64,000 bases of DNA. Origin: Oxalobacteraceae bacterium (GTDB lineage Bacteria > Pseudomonadota > Gammaproteobacteria > Burkholderiales > Burkholderiaceae_D). The stretch is from contig JANXTY010000018.1 in NCBI GenBank assembly GCA_025352145.1, forward strand, positions 38,060-102,059, in the 5' to 3' direction. The number at the start of each line of letters is the position of its first letter. Within the stretch, counting starts at the first letter, position 1. Shown here piece after piece: positions 54,994 to 64,000 of the stretch. Made by a program: the position numbers and the translations under genes. Below the pieces are notes generated by a model. It was not told where the DNA came from and made no database searches. It saw nothing but the letters and a program-made list of their open reading frames with translations.

Positions 54994-55698
54994 ATGAACG
55001 ACGCGCTCAATCCCCATGTTTTATTAAAACCGCTGCATCACTACATCGTTGAAGATTTATCACCTGCCGATGAAACCGCCAGCGGTGCAATTGCCGGGGA
55101 AATTCTCACTAATTTAGTTACGCCAATATTGGGAATCATGTCAGACGTTGGAGGTGAATCCGGGGACATCAACGCGCAATTTTTTCCCGATGCTGACGAT
55201 ACGAGCACGCCGGGCAATCTCATTTTTTGGCCTACCACGCGCACCAGTCAAAAAAATACGCATAAGAACGCAGAGAGCGCTGAATATTCCCTGCGCGTAT
55301 CGGCCTTTCTATCTGAACGCGATGACTACGAGGCGATATATCCGGCTGGCTTTACGCTGGTATTAAAGCTCAAAGAAAGTGCGTGCGAATTGGTGAAACA
55401 ACTACCGGCATCCATTTTTGAAAAATTAGAATTCCAGCTCAAGAGATCATCCCTACCGGCTGGCTTCGAATTTCTGGACGATAGCCAGCATCTTCCTGTA
55501 ATGCCGAACATGCGACGCCAGTTCCTCAAAGCAATTACCCGCGCACATGAGGTAACCGCTAAAGGGCGGCGCAAGGATTTTGAAGCGGTGATGCTACATT
55601 ACATCTGGGATGAGACAGAACCTGAAGCACATTTCCACGCGGTGCTATCAACGTTAACGACCCTCTTTGTGGCAGTGCATCAGCAAGCTAAAAACTAA
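54994..55698 (+). CDS. protein of unknown function
   Basis: A 234-residue soluble, acidic protein with no recognised domain and no signal peptide. The first half has SGDINAQFFPDADDTSTPGN; the second half is helical with Lys/Arg-rich parts (RRQFLKAITRAHEVTAKGRR). AAGGAAAAT precedes the ATG. It stands between a repeat copy and the convergent adenylate cyclase gene. Confidence 0.65.
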   Translation: MNDALNPHVLLKPLHHYIVEDLSPADETASGAIAGEILTNLVTPILGIMSDVGGESGDINAQFFPDADDTSTPGNLIFWPTTRTSQKNTHKNAESAEYSLRVSAFLSERDDYEAIYPAGFTLVLKLKESACELVKQLPASIFEKLEFQLKRSSLPAGFEFLDDSQHLPVMPNMRRQFLKAITRAHEVTAKGRRKDFEAVMLHYIWDETEPEAHFHAVLSTLTTLFVAVHQQAKN

Positions 55699-55755
55699 AA
55701 TTTATCGAAAAAAACCTTCGCGTCTGATTGTTCAAGGTGGAGAACTAACAGGGCT

Positions 55756-58017
55756 TTATTTCGTTTTATAGTTAGTCACGCCATCCCAATCGGCTTCCGG
55801 CGGATTCGTACGATATTGTGCAATCCGTTCTAAATAGAGCTGATACAAATAATCATCTGGATATTGACCATGCAATTGCGCAATGATGGACTGAGCCTGA
55901 TCCCATTCCATTGATCGGACCAGGCTAAGAGCCGTGTGCCACAGCGCAAGCGCCGCTCGCATACTGTCGTCAAGTTCAACCTGTTTTGCAATCGGTTCAA
56001 ATATCGGTACTGGTTCATTCTTACCCTTCACACGTACGCGATCGAGTTCACGATAAACAAATTCTGGTGCAGCCAATTTTGTCAGCTCCCCCACAACAAT
56101 TCCAACACCATACTCTTTAGTGATCCCTTCAAGCCGTGCTCCTAGATTAACGGCGTCACCCATCACCGTATAAGCACGTCGAATTTTTGATCCCATGTCG
56201 CCCACCTGCATCTGCCCTGTGTTGAGGCCGATACCAATTTTCAGTGCCGGCCAGCCACGCATGATGAACTCTTGATTAAGTTTATGCGCCGAGATTTGCA
56301 TCTTCATTGCCGATTCAACAGCACGTGCGGCGTGATCGGGCAAAGGAACCGGGGCACCCCAAAAAGCCATCACCGCATCCCCGATATACTTATCCAACGT
56401 ACCGCGATTGCCGCGTATATCTTCCGACATAGCAGTCAAATAGATATTGATGTACTCACGCAGCTGCTTGGTCGGCAATCCTTCTGAGATGGTGGTAAAT
56501 CCCCGAACGTCGACAAACAAAACGGTTAACTCGCGGTTTTCTCCTTCCATACTATAACGATGAGGGTTATCTGCCATTTTTGCGACAAGATCGGGGGACA
56601 CATACTCGCCAAATAAATTGACCATCGCTCTCCCATTGCGATACTCGAACCAATAGCCCCAGGCGACGTTCACGATAAAGAGGCCCAAAATAAGTAACAA
56701 TGCAGTTGCTAATGGCAAAATTTGATTGAATGATTGGTACATCCAAAAATTGAATGCACCGACACCAGCGGCTATCGCAAAAGAAAAGAAAATGGATGCT
56801 ACGGGTTTGAGTCGCGGCAAAACACCCCCAAGAATAACGCCGAGCAAAATGATCTGAACCAAATCAACAGCGATATCGTAACCAGGCTTTAGTTTAATTT
56901 TCCCGTCAAAAATCGACGCAATCATGTTGGCATGAACTTCAACCCCCGGGAAACTGGCGCTAACTGGGGTAGCGCGAAGATCGTTCAAGCCGATAGCGGT
57001 AGTTCCGATTAAAACAATTTTTTGAGCGAGCACTTCAGGGGCGACTTTCCCCCGAATCACATCGACAGCAGAGACGTAATTAAATCCACCCCCACGCGGG
57101 CCGCCCGGTCCACGATAGTAAATATTCATTCGAACACCATCCCCCACCGCAAATTTTTTTTTATACGGTGGCGTATCCGTCTCAATCACAATATTTTCCG
57201 CAGCCCCATAGTCGCGCGCCGCTTCCTGTGATTCGAGTACTGTCACCTTTGGAAAATCTGGACGTATCCGAGTCCCCCCCAAAGCTACGCGGGCCGTAGC
57301 TAAAGCCAAGGATTCATAATAATGATCACCAATTTTTGCCAATAATGGAGACGAACGTATCTGACCGTCTTCATCCACGTCGGCATTGAAAAATCCCCCT
57401 GCTACGGCCGCCTTCTGCAACGTCGGCAGATTGCCTTGGTAGGATAGCCGCTCCATCGTCAGCAACGCGCGTCCATCAAGGTCTGTAATAGAAAATGCCG
57501 GCGTCGGCGGCACCCCTATTGATGGCGGATCAGACAGAAAAAAGCCAAGTACGATCGGTTTCCCGTGTATCGCCTTCGCCAATCGCGCATCGTAATCAAG
57601 TTCTGGTCTGAGCGCTTCAATTCGTGCGCGAAACTGCGGAACGTCATTGAATTCTTTTTTGGCCAAAGCGTCGATCGTAGCGTAACCGGAACTGGTATCC
57701 GGCTCAGAAAACATGATATCAAAACCGACCGTCTTAACGTTGTATTTATCCGTCAATTGCGTAATCAAATTCGCCAGAATATGTCTACTCCAAGGATAAT
57801 GGCCCAGTGCCGCCAAACTTTTTTCATCGATATCGACAATCACCACATTCCTATCCGGTGCAGCTGGCCATACTTTCAAGCGTTCATCCGATAAAAATGA
57901 TTCAATCCGTTGAACCAAGCCACTATGCGGATATCTTTGGGTCTCGATGAGACCCAGAAGAATGAGGGCCGATACGATAGCCCAACGCACGCTGTTTTTT
58001 GAGAATAATCTACGCAA
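55756..58017 (-). CDS. CHASE2-domain class III adenylate cyclase
   Basis: A 753-residue membrane enzyme. It has an N-terminal transmembrane helix, then a periplasmic CHASE2 sensor (RNVVIVDIDEKSLAALGHYP near residue 57), then about three membrane helices near 380-470, and a class III cyclase domain. The metal aspartates are in TVLFVDVRGFTTIS and GTLDKYIGDAVMAFWG, and the late motif is RAYTVMGDAVNLGARLE. It makes cAMP (cGMP is possible). It is the third gene of the transcript that starts with the cyclic-nucleotide phosphodiesterase. Confidence 0.9.
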   Translation of the reverse strand: MRRLFSKNSVRWAIVSALILLGLIETQRYPHSGLVQRIESFLSDERLKVWPAAPDRNVVIVDIDEKSLAALGHYPWSRHILANLITQLTDKYNVKTVGFDIMFSEPDTSSGYATIDALAKKEFNDVPQFRARIEALRPELDYDARLAKAIHGKPIVLGFFLSDPPSIGVPPTPAFSITDLDGRALLTMERLSYQGNLPTLQKAAVAGGFFNADVDEDGQIRSSPLLAKIGDHYYESLALATARVALGGTRIRPDFPKVTVLESQEAARDYGAAENIVIETDTPPYKKKFAVGDGVRMNIYYRGPGGPRGGGFNYVSAVDVIRGKVAPEVLAQKIVLIGTTAIGLNDLRATPVSASFPGVEVHANMIASIFDGKIKLKPGYDIAVDLVQIILLGVILGGVLPRLKPVASIFFSFAIAAGVGAFNFWMYQSFNQILPLATALLLILGLFIVNVAWGYWFEYRNGRAMVNLFGEYVSPDLVAKMADNPHRYSMEGENRELTVLFVDVRGFTTISEGLPTKQLREYINIYLTAMSEDIRGNRGTLDKYIGDAVMAFWGAPVPLPDHAARAVESAMKMQISAHKLNQEFIMRGWPALKIGIGLNTGQMQVGDMGSKIRRAYTVMGDAVNLGARLEGITKEYGVGIVVGELTKLAAPEFVYRELDRVRVKGKNEPVPIFEPIAKQVELDDSMRAALALWHTALSLVRSMEWDQAQSIIAQLHGQYPDDYLYQLYLERIAQYRTNPPEADWDGVTNYKTK

Positions 58018-58062
58018 AAGAACCTCTATCCATGGCGAGCAAGCCAGAAAAATAGGAAGACA

Positions 58063-59691
58063 TCAGGCAGCATAGCCAGGAATTGCACTCTCATCGACCT
58101 CGTCAATCTGTGCTGGATCCATAAAACGGCGGGCGTATTCCAGATAGACTTTGTCGCGCACAAATACATCGAACAAATCAGGGTCAATGTGTCCATTGAG
58201 CCGAAAATTTCCTAAAATACGCAAAGATTCAGTCAAGGTTTTTCCTGTTTTGTAAGGACGATCTTTAGCTGTTAATGCTTCAAAAATATCTGCAATCGCC
58301 ATCAAGCGCGCTTGCACTGACATTTGATCACCGCGCAAGCCGCGCGGATAACCTTTACCATCCATTCTTTCGTGATGTCCACCGGCATATTCCGGCACGT
58401 TCTGCAAGTGCCTGGGCCAAGGCAATGCTTCTAACATTTTCAAGGTCACCCCGATATGATTGTTGATGATCTTGCGCTCCTCATCATTGAGCGTGCCGGT
58501 ACGAATCGTCAAATTGGTCAATTCATTCTCATTGAGAAAATTGCCCTCCACACCATCAGGCCCAACCCAACTATAAGCGGCGATTATCTCCACGCGTTGC
58601 TGTGCTTCTGGCGTCATCCTTTCGCTACCTATATTGGCAGCATGCAAAAAATCACGGTCGCTATCCAACGCAGCCAATTCCTTCTGCAACTGCTGCTCCA
58701 ATAACGCCACGGACTGGTCGCCATTGACCCTACATTTTTTCTTCAGGATCCTGATTTCAGCATCGCGCTTAAGTACTTCAAAGCGCACATCAAGCATATG
58801 AATACGGTCAAAAATAGTTTCCAGTTTGGTGGATTTTTCCACCACATGCACCGGCGTGGCTATCTTGCCGCAATCGTGCAACAAGCCCGCCATCCATAGC
58901 TCTCTGCGATCACGCTCATCCATCGTAAAGCTTGCGAGCGGTCCCTGATCGGTTTTGTGTACCGCTTCGGCCAGCAGCATGGTGAGTGCAGGCACGTGCT
59001 GACAATGACGTCCTGTATTCGGCGATTTTTCGTCTATCCCAATATTGATCAAATTTATCAGCGATTCAAACAAATTCTCCAGCTGACCTATCAACTGTTG
59101 ATTAGTGATCGCAATCGCGGCCTGGGAAGTAAGTGCCTCAATAAAACGTTGATCGGTTTCGGTGAAAGAACGGATTTCGCCTGTCGCGGGATCGATCGAA
59201 TTAATCAGTTGCAAAACCCCTATCAACTCGCCTTCATGGTCTTGCATAGGAACGGTTAAGAACGATGTTGAATGATAGTTATACTGAGCATCAAATTTAC
59301 GCATGCCGAAAAAATTAAAAACGTCGGCATTATAAACGTCGGCAATGTTAACCGACACCCGACAATTTGCCGAATAAGCAGCCACCGCTTCTAAATTTTG
59401 GGTGCCGTTTTGATTAATCAATGGCACATCGGGTAGGTCGATTTTGTGCCCCCCGATTCCGCCCTGATACATATCGAGAGAATCGTTAATGGAGATGTAA
59501 AAACACAAGCTCTGTTTATCTTCGCTAGTCCGGTACAAAGTGCCGCCGTCGGCATTCGTCATGTCTTTGGCAGTTCTTAAAATGTGCTCCAGCAGCGTGG
59601 GAATATCGCGATGACTGCTAAGTGCGACGCACAGTTCGGTTAGCTTCTCAAGCCTTTGCGCAATGGCAGTAGGGGTCAGTTCCGACATCAT
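58063..59691 (-). CDS. GAF-HD-GYP phosphohydrolase, probable c-di-GMP phosphodiesterase
   Basis: A 542-residue cytoplasmic protein. The GAF domain is at about residues 15-200. The HD-GYP domain follows: the histidines of NTGRHCQHVPALTML, the LHDCGKIATP pair, and HHERMDGKGYPRGLRGDQMS. All expected metal ligands are present. A long insertion (about 300-370) separates the HDxGK and HHExxDGxGYP parts. It likely degrades c-di-GMP under GAF control. Confidence 0.88.
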   Translation of the reverse strand: MMSELTPTAIAQRLEKLTELCVALSSHRDIPTLLEHILRTAKDMTNADGGTLYRTSEDKQSLCFYISINDSLDMYQGGIGGHKIDLPDVPLINQNGTQNLEAVAAYSANCRVSVNIADVYNADVFNFFGMRKFDAQYNYHSTSFLTVPMQDHEGELIGVLQLINSIDPATGEIRSFTETDQRFIEALTSQAAIAITNQQLIGQLENLFESLINLINIGIDEKSPNTGRHCQHVPALTMLLAEAVHKTDQGPLASFTMDERDRRELWMAGLLHDCGKIATPVHVVEKSTKLETIFDRIHMLDVRFEVLKRDAEIRILKKKCRVNGDQSVALLEQQLQKELAALDSDRDFLHAANIGSERMTPEAQQRVEIIAAYSWVGPDGVEGNFLNENELTNLTIRTGTLNDEERKIINNHIGVTLKMLEALPWPRHLQNVPEYAGGHHERMDGKGYPRGLRGDQMSVQARLMAIADIFEALTAKDRPYKTGKTLTESLRILGNFRLNGHIDPDLFDVFVRDKVYLEYARRFMDPAQIDEVDESAIPGYAA

Positions 59692-59815
59692 GATGGGTGT
59701 TTTTCAAAAAAATAGAACTAACGCAAAATCATCCCCACGAGTGGCGACGAACACAGTACGCATGGTCGACAAGAAAGCACAACGCGGCTGGAGCGATTTT
59801 GCGTCAATAGTCTCT

Positions 59816-60598
59816 TCAAAATACCAATGTATCGCCACGCTTGATGGCGTTCAACACGCGTCCGCCCCCAGCGGCATGGAGCTCATCCATGATCTGCTCT
59901 TCTTGTCCCGGCTTTAAGTGGTAAATCAAAAATTCAACTGACAGCGGAAGTCCAGCAATATCCTTCATCAGCGACGCCGGACAAAAATGGTTGGAGACCT
60001 CGGCCAAGGCCCACTCCGCATTCGGGAACGAACAGTCCACAATCACCTTGCTGAGGCTTCCTTCGCTAACGAGTGCATGCCACAAGGCGGGGGTCGACCC
60101 CATATCGCCCGTAAACAAGAAACCCTGATTGACTCTTTTTTGACTACGAACCCAATAGCCAACCGATCCCTCAGTGTGGTTGACCGCATGCGAGGTGATA
60201 AGCCGGCCATTGAGTTCAACGGTCGCACCCACCTCCATCGGTTCCCACCGAAAGACCGGATTTTCCTTGGTCGGAATGGTCGTAAAATCGGGCCACAAAA
60301 TCCAGTTGAACAAGTATTTTTTTAGCGCCTCAATAACCACCTCGGTGGCGTGGACCACAACTGGGGTATTCTTTTTTCCATTAATCGTATCGACCAGCAG
60401 CGCCAGCCCGGCCACATGATCAAGATGGCAATGAGAAAGAAAAATATGTTCAATTTTGGTTAACTGCTCAACACTCAGACTCGACAATCCGGTGCCCGCA
60501 TCCAGCAAAATGTCCTGGTCGATCCCCAAGCAGGTCGTGAAACGCTCACGCCCCCCTATTCCTCCAGCACAGCCGAGTACATGTAGCTTCATCTTCAC
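59816..60598 (-). CDS. class II (metallo-beta-lactamase fold) 3',5'-cyclic-nucleotide phosphodiesterase
   Basis: A 260-residue MBL-fold enzyme. The metal motif is FLSHCHLDHVAGLALLVDTI, the class II PDE form of HxHxDH, with further ligands in SHAVNHTEGSVGYW, FTGDMGSTPALWH and YHLKPGQEEQI. Such enzymes hydrolyse cAMP or cGMP. It is the first gene of a transcript that also encodes the HD-GYP protein and the cyclase, so synthesis and breakdown of the same messenger are co-encoded. Confidence 0.85.
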   Translation of the reverse strand: MKMKLHVLGCAGGIGGRERFTTCLGIDQDILLDAGTGLSSLSVEQLTKIEHIFLSHCHLDHVAGLALLVDTINGKKNTPVVVHATEVVIEALKKYLFNWILWPDFTTIPTKENPVFRWEPMEVGATVELNGRLITSHAVNHTEGSVGYWVRSQKRVNQGFLFTGDMGSTPALWHALVSEGSLSKVIVDCSFPNAEWALAEVSNHFCPASLMKDIAGLPLSVEFLIYHLKPGQEEQIMDELHAAGGGRVLNAIKRGDTLVF

Positions 60599-61170
60599 TT
60601 ATTTATTAACTTATTTAGAATGGATAAAAAGCTGCAGTTAAACCATCAAAAATCGGCCTACGATTTTCTCATTTTTTTATTGCAACAACATGAACGCTAA
60701 ATTTACTTTCAGCAACAATTGTAGACCCAATCTCACTTCATGAGCGGCTAATGTTGCACCCCGTAGTACGTTCCCTGAAGAAAAGCGTACCGCCACTAGC
60801 TATATTAGTCAGCCATCCCCCAGTGACGGGCAATCCCGCCATCATGACCAAGACTAACGCCCACTATCTAGCTTAATCTTTGCCTAAATCCGAGAGATGA
60901 TCGCGCAAGATTCTATGAAGCCGAAGACAAGCAAGATCTTCCATCCATTATGCAAAAATCGGGTTCGTAGCATTTTCTTTCCGATAGATAGGGTACGCCT
61001 CCCTCTTCGGCATACCTGACTGATGTCGTTTTGCGTAAATCTCTGCTAAAAAATTGCATTGGTACGGTATTGAGGTAAATTACGCTTAGGGCGAAATTGC
61101 GAGCATCGGCCATCCTATTATCCTCAAAAGCCAAGCCGCGCCCGAAAAAATTTTGAATGGATGACATGAA
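60599..61170. other. 572-base divergent region between the phosphodiesterase and GAF-ATPase genes
   Basis: Promoters of both signalling transcripts should lie here. It includes repeat copy E at 60875-60963. No gene is supported. Confidence 0.55.
60875..60963 (+). repeat. dispersed intergenic repeat, copy E
   Basis: Left end AATCTTTGCCTAAATCCG at 60875, internal ATGATCGCGCAAGATTCTAT at 60897, CCGAAGACAAGCAAGATC, and right end CCATTATGCAAAAATCGGG near 60945. It is a shorter copy in the promoter region of the GAF-ATPase gene. Confidence 0.7.
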
Positions 61171-63534
61171 ATGAATTCAGCTATCAGTGCGCCAATAGAT
61201 CCGAAAAACGCTGCGGGAACAGATGCCCGCTTGTTTTTTTTGAAGACACTCCAATCGGTTAGCAACAAAATTCATTCGACGAACAATCTAGACGAGATCA
61301 TGCTCGATCTATCGCAGGACATTTGCGATCTGTTCAATTGCGATCGTTTGACAATTTATGCGCTGAGCGACGATAAAGAATTCATCATTTCCAAAGTCAA
61401 AACAGGACTAACTTCGTTTTCCGACATCAGACTACCGATCTCCGATCAAAGTGTTGCAGGATACGTGGCGCTCACCAAAAAAATTGTCAACATACGCGAT
61501 GTGTATGATGAAGCAGAGTTGAAATCACATTCGCCCGGCTTACATTTTCAACGCGGCGTAGACCAGCATACTGGTTATAGAACAAAGCAAATGTTAGCCG
61601 CTCCCCTGCTGGATCAACACACAAGCGAACTCATTGGTGTCGTGCAATTCATCAATAATCGCAGCGGTGAACCATTTGCCAGTGTTGCCGCAGAAGGCCT
61701 GAAAGAACTATGCGAAACACTGGTGATTGCATTTGCACAACGCCAAAAAACATCACTCATCGTGCGTTCGAAGTTCGATGCACTGATCGCCGAAGCAGTC
61801 ATCTCCGCACCAGAATTTGAACTGGCGACGCGTTCTGCTCGCCGTAAAAATATCGATATTGAAGAAGTGTTGATCAACGAATTTCAAGTCGCCCCAGCCA
61901 GCATCGGTCAGGCGCTTTCCACATTTTTCAACACCCCCTACGCCGCTTTCAAAGCAGATCGTATCAAACCCCTTGAACTTCTTAAAAATCTCAAACGCGA
62001 ATATGTCGAGCAAAATCAGTGGCTACCTATTGAAGACAGCAAAGACGGCTTACTTATTCTCTGCCTCGATCCAGAACGTACAAAAAACTCGCGCATCGTC
62101 AACAATATTTTTCATAAAGCACGCCCCGTCTACTGTGTCACCACACATCGGGAATTCACACAAACAGTCGCGCAATTTTTTGGGGCACCCGGAGATACTT
62201 CTTCAGTCGACGATCTCCTATCCGACATGGGCGAGGATGAGGATAGCGAAACCGTGGCCGACGTATCCGAAGCCGTCGAAAATGAACTGGTCAAATTGGT
62301 GAATAAAATCGTCGTCGATGCTTACAAGCAGGGTGCATCCGACATTCATATCGAACCATTGCCCGGCAAAGGAAAAATCGGCATTCGTTTTCGCAAGGAT
62401 GGTTCCTTAGTGCCTTATATCGAGATCCCCGCCAGTTACCGGAGTGCGCTCGTAGCACGGATTAAGATTATGTGTGATCTCGATATTTCAGAGCGTCGAA
62501 AGCCACAAGATGGAAAAATCAAGTTCAAAAAATATGGGCCACTCGATATTGAGCTACGCGTTGCCACCATCCCCTCGGCAGGTGGTGTAGAAGACATCGT
62601 CATGCGCATTCTCGCTGCAGGCGAACCCATTTCGCTCGACAAGCTCGGTGTACTTCCCCACAACCTGCAACGTTTAAAAACCGCGATTGAAAAACCGTAT
62701 GGATTGTTTTTCGTCTGCGGGCCGACCGGCTCAGGCAAGACCACTACCCTGCACTCTGTACTCCATTACCTCAACACCCCCGACACTAAAATATGGACGG
62801 CAGAAGACCCCGTAGAAATCACGCAAAAAGGACTGCGCCAGGTACAGGTCAATCGCAAGGCAGGGCTCGATTTTGCCACCGTCATGCGGGCCCTACTGCG
62901 GGCCGATCCAGACATCATCATGGTCGGCGAAATGCGCGACAAAGAAACCGTATCGATGGGTATTGAAGCATCCCTCACCGGCCACCTGGTTTTTGCGACA
63001 TTGCACACCAATAGCGCCCCCGAATCCATTGTACGGTTACTCGACATGGGTATGGATCCATTCAATTTTGCAGACGCACTGCTAGGGATTTTGGCCCAGC
63101 GACTGGCCAAGCGACTATGCAAGAACTGCAAAAAATCTTACCACCCATCGCACGAAGAAATGCAACAGCTGCTTGCCGAATATTGCGAAGAATTATTAAA
63201 TACAGCGACTTTTATTGCCGATGCGCCAGCAGGAAAAGCAGCCGTCTTTGCCGGATGGAAGAAGAGTTATGCCGACAGCGAGGGACGTTTTACCCTTTAT
63301 CAAGCAATAGGATGCGACGAATGCAGTAAAGGCTACAAAGGGCGCGTTGGCCTGCACGAACTGATGATCGGCACCGACAAAGTAAAAAAACTCCTGCAAG
63401 AACATAGTCGCGTGGCCCAACTACTCGCGGCAGCGCTGGAGGACGGCATGCTGACCTTGAAAATGGATGGGATCGAAAAAATTTTATTGGGCATTACGGA
63501 TATCAAAATGGTCAGGGCTGTCTGCGTGAAATAG
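61171..63534 (+). CDS. GspE/PilB-family ATPase with N-terminal GAF domain
   Basis: A 787-residue fusion. A GAF domain at about residues 25-190 (LFNCDRLTIYALSDDKEFII near 52) is followed by a divergent MshEN/GspE N-domain at 200-345, then the ATPase. Walker A is CGPTGSGKTTTLHSVLHYL near 514, Walker B is RADPDIIMVGEMRDKETVSM near 580, and the zinc cysteines are in CKNCKKSYH and GCDECSKGYKGR. The family powers type II secretion or type IV pilus assembly; no other pilus gene adjoins it. The GAF domain suggests ligand control, possibly by the divergent cyclase or HD-GYP system. Confidence 0.88.
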   Translation: MNSAISAPIDPKNAAGTDARLFFLKTLQSVSNKIHSTNNLDEIMLDLSQDICDLFNCDRLTIYALSDDKEFIISKVKTGLTSFSDIRLPISDQSVAGYVALTKKIVNIRDVYDEAELKSHSPGLHFQRGVDQHTGYRTKQMLAAPLLDQHTSELIGVVQFINNRSGEPFASVAAEGLKELCETLVIAFAQRQKTSLIVRSKFDALIAEAVISAPEFELATRSARRKNIDIEEVLINEFQVAPASIGQALSTFFNTPYAAFKADRIKPLELLKNLKREYVEQNQWLPIEDSKDGLLILCLDPERTKNSRIVNNIFHKARPVYCVTTHREFTQTVAQFFGAPGDTSSVDDLLSDMGEDEDSETVADVSEAVENELVKLVNKIVVDAYKQGASDIHIEPLPGKGKIGIRFRKDGSLVPYIEIPASYRSALVARIKIMCDLDISERRKPQDGKIKFKKYGPLDIELRVATIPSAGGVEDIVMRILAAGEPISLDKLGVLPHNLQRLKTAIEKPYGLFFVCGPTGSGKTTTLHSVLHYLNTPDTKIWTAEDPVEITQKGLRQVQVNRKAGLDFATVMRALLRADPDIIMVGEMRDKETVSMGIEASLTGHLVFATLHTNSAPESIVRLLDMGMDPFNFADALLGILAQRLAKRLCKNCKKSYHPSHEEMQQLLAEYCEELLNTATFIADAPAGKAAVFAGWKKSYADSEGRFTLYQAIGCDECSKGYKGRVGLHELMIGTDKVKKLLQEHSRVAQLLAAALEDGMLTLKMDGIEKILLGITDIKMVRAVCVK

Positions 63535-64000
63535 GATGACATTGGTAAGGCGAGCTATTTTGAGCACCGTCGCGTTGGATTTCGGACACAGCTTTCAGCT
63601 AATTCTATGCAGAGGAAGACTATCACTTGACTTGTCATTGATGACCTAATATTTTGTTCCCTTACAGGCTGCCATCTTTAAAAAAGATAATTTACTATCA
63701 AAGTCCGCATGTTCGGTCACCTCAACAGGAAGAAAACGCTGTAATCTTGCCAAAGTTGTCCGAGGTCTTCATGACTGCTCTGAATTTACAAGAGCTAGAT
63801 GAAGGTCTATAGAATTTGTTCAAGTCGTGGCCCAGTTTTTATAAAAAAGAACGCCCTAAAAATAAGTATCCCCCGGCAAAGCCCTGATCATTACCCACAA
63901 GTTATTCGATTTGTCGCATGATGAGAAACATGTCGGTGATGTGTGGCAAATGCTGAAAGCCACGCCATAGTACATGTGGGCCCGGTGCGCCGTCACTTTT
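63535..64000. other. 466-base terminal region without a supported gene
   Basis: Many stops in all frames; a 34-codon open stretch ending at 63970 could be a remnant but has no start or ribosome binding site. No RNA gene or repeat recognised. Confidence 0.5.

Noticed and set aside
60913..61167. An 84-codon - strand frame before the GAF-ATPase gene
   Set aside because: It overlaps a repeat copy and the presumed promoter region, and has no recognisable motif.
63868..63970. A 34-codon open stretch that reads like protein (KLFDLSHDEKHVGDVWQMLK)
   Set aside because: Stop codon directly upstream, no start codon or ribosome binding site; a gene remnant at most.
1..64000. CRISPR arrays, rRNA genes, complete insertion sequences or prophage genes
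   Set aside because: I looked for regularly spaced repeats, rRNA core sequences, transposase and phage structural motifs and saw none.

Overview
The window looks like the chromosome of a betaproteobacterium of the order Burkholderiales, most likely Oxalobacteraceae-like. The evidence is the betaproteobacterial FlgA-L layout with divergent flgAMN, a small Trp-rich protein typical of Burkholderiales, the minC-minD-minE order, and moderate GC with plant-polysaccharide catabolism. The genus cannot be fixed from sequence reading alone.

Layout. 1-13873: a sugar-acid and L-fucose catabolic cluster, all on the + strand. It runs from an L-galactonate-type dehydrogenase (cut by the window edge), a tagaturonate reductase-like enzyme and KDG kinase, through a GntR regulator and a split UxaA-type dehydratase, to the non-phosphorylating L-fucose enzymes (dehydrogenase, lactonase, mutarotase, SDR dehydrogenase, FAH-family hydrolase). 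Two exported glycan enzymes, an SGNH acetylesterase and a GH95 alpha-L-fucosidase, close it. 14104-14180: initiator tRNA-fMet with a recognisable promoter and terminator, then a Nudix hydrolase. 15036-27953: flagellar genes flgL, K, J, I, H, G, F, E, D, C, B on the - strand and divergent flgA, flgM, flgN, with three good sigma-28 promoters. 28513-40257: a PL9 pectate lyase lipoprotein, an orphan branched-chain-type binding protein, cytochrome c, ilvD, minCDE, glnS, and an AT-rich pair of exported proteins of unknown function. 40344-43561: a zeta-toxin-like kinase overlapping a 55-residue gene, then an Orn/Lys/Arg decarboxylase.

43751-54735: a D-glucarate/galactarate/hexuronate locus. It has a lactonase, glycerate 2-kinase, tartronate semialdehyde reductase, HpaI/GarL-type aldolase, hexuronate MFS transporter, ketoglutarate-semialdehyde dehydrogenase, KdgD and a GntR regulator. 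Two different routes for 5-keto-4-deoxyglucarate are therefore present: aldolase to reductase to kinase, and KdgD to semialdehyde dehydrogenase. Two near-identical 15-bp sites upstream of kdgD and the regulator are candidate operators.

55756-63534: a signalling cluster with a CHASE2 adenylate cyclase, a GAF/HD-GYP protein and a class II cyclic-nucleotide phosphodiesterase on one strand. Divergent from these is a GspE/PilB-type ATPase carrying an N-terminal GAF domain. A cyclase, a nucleotide phosphodiesterase, a probable c-di-GMP phosphodiesterase and a GAF-gated secretion or pilus ATPase together are the best candidate for an under-described system.

A family of short intergenic repeats with GATCTTTGCATAAATT-like inverted ends occurs four or five times, concentrated between 47 and 61 kb. 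Two unrelated gene junctions carry 14-bp units repeated three times that span the upstream stop codon. All functional calls come from motif recognition and context; no database search was run.
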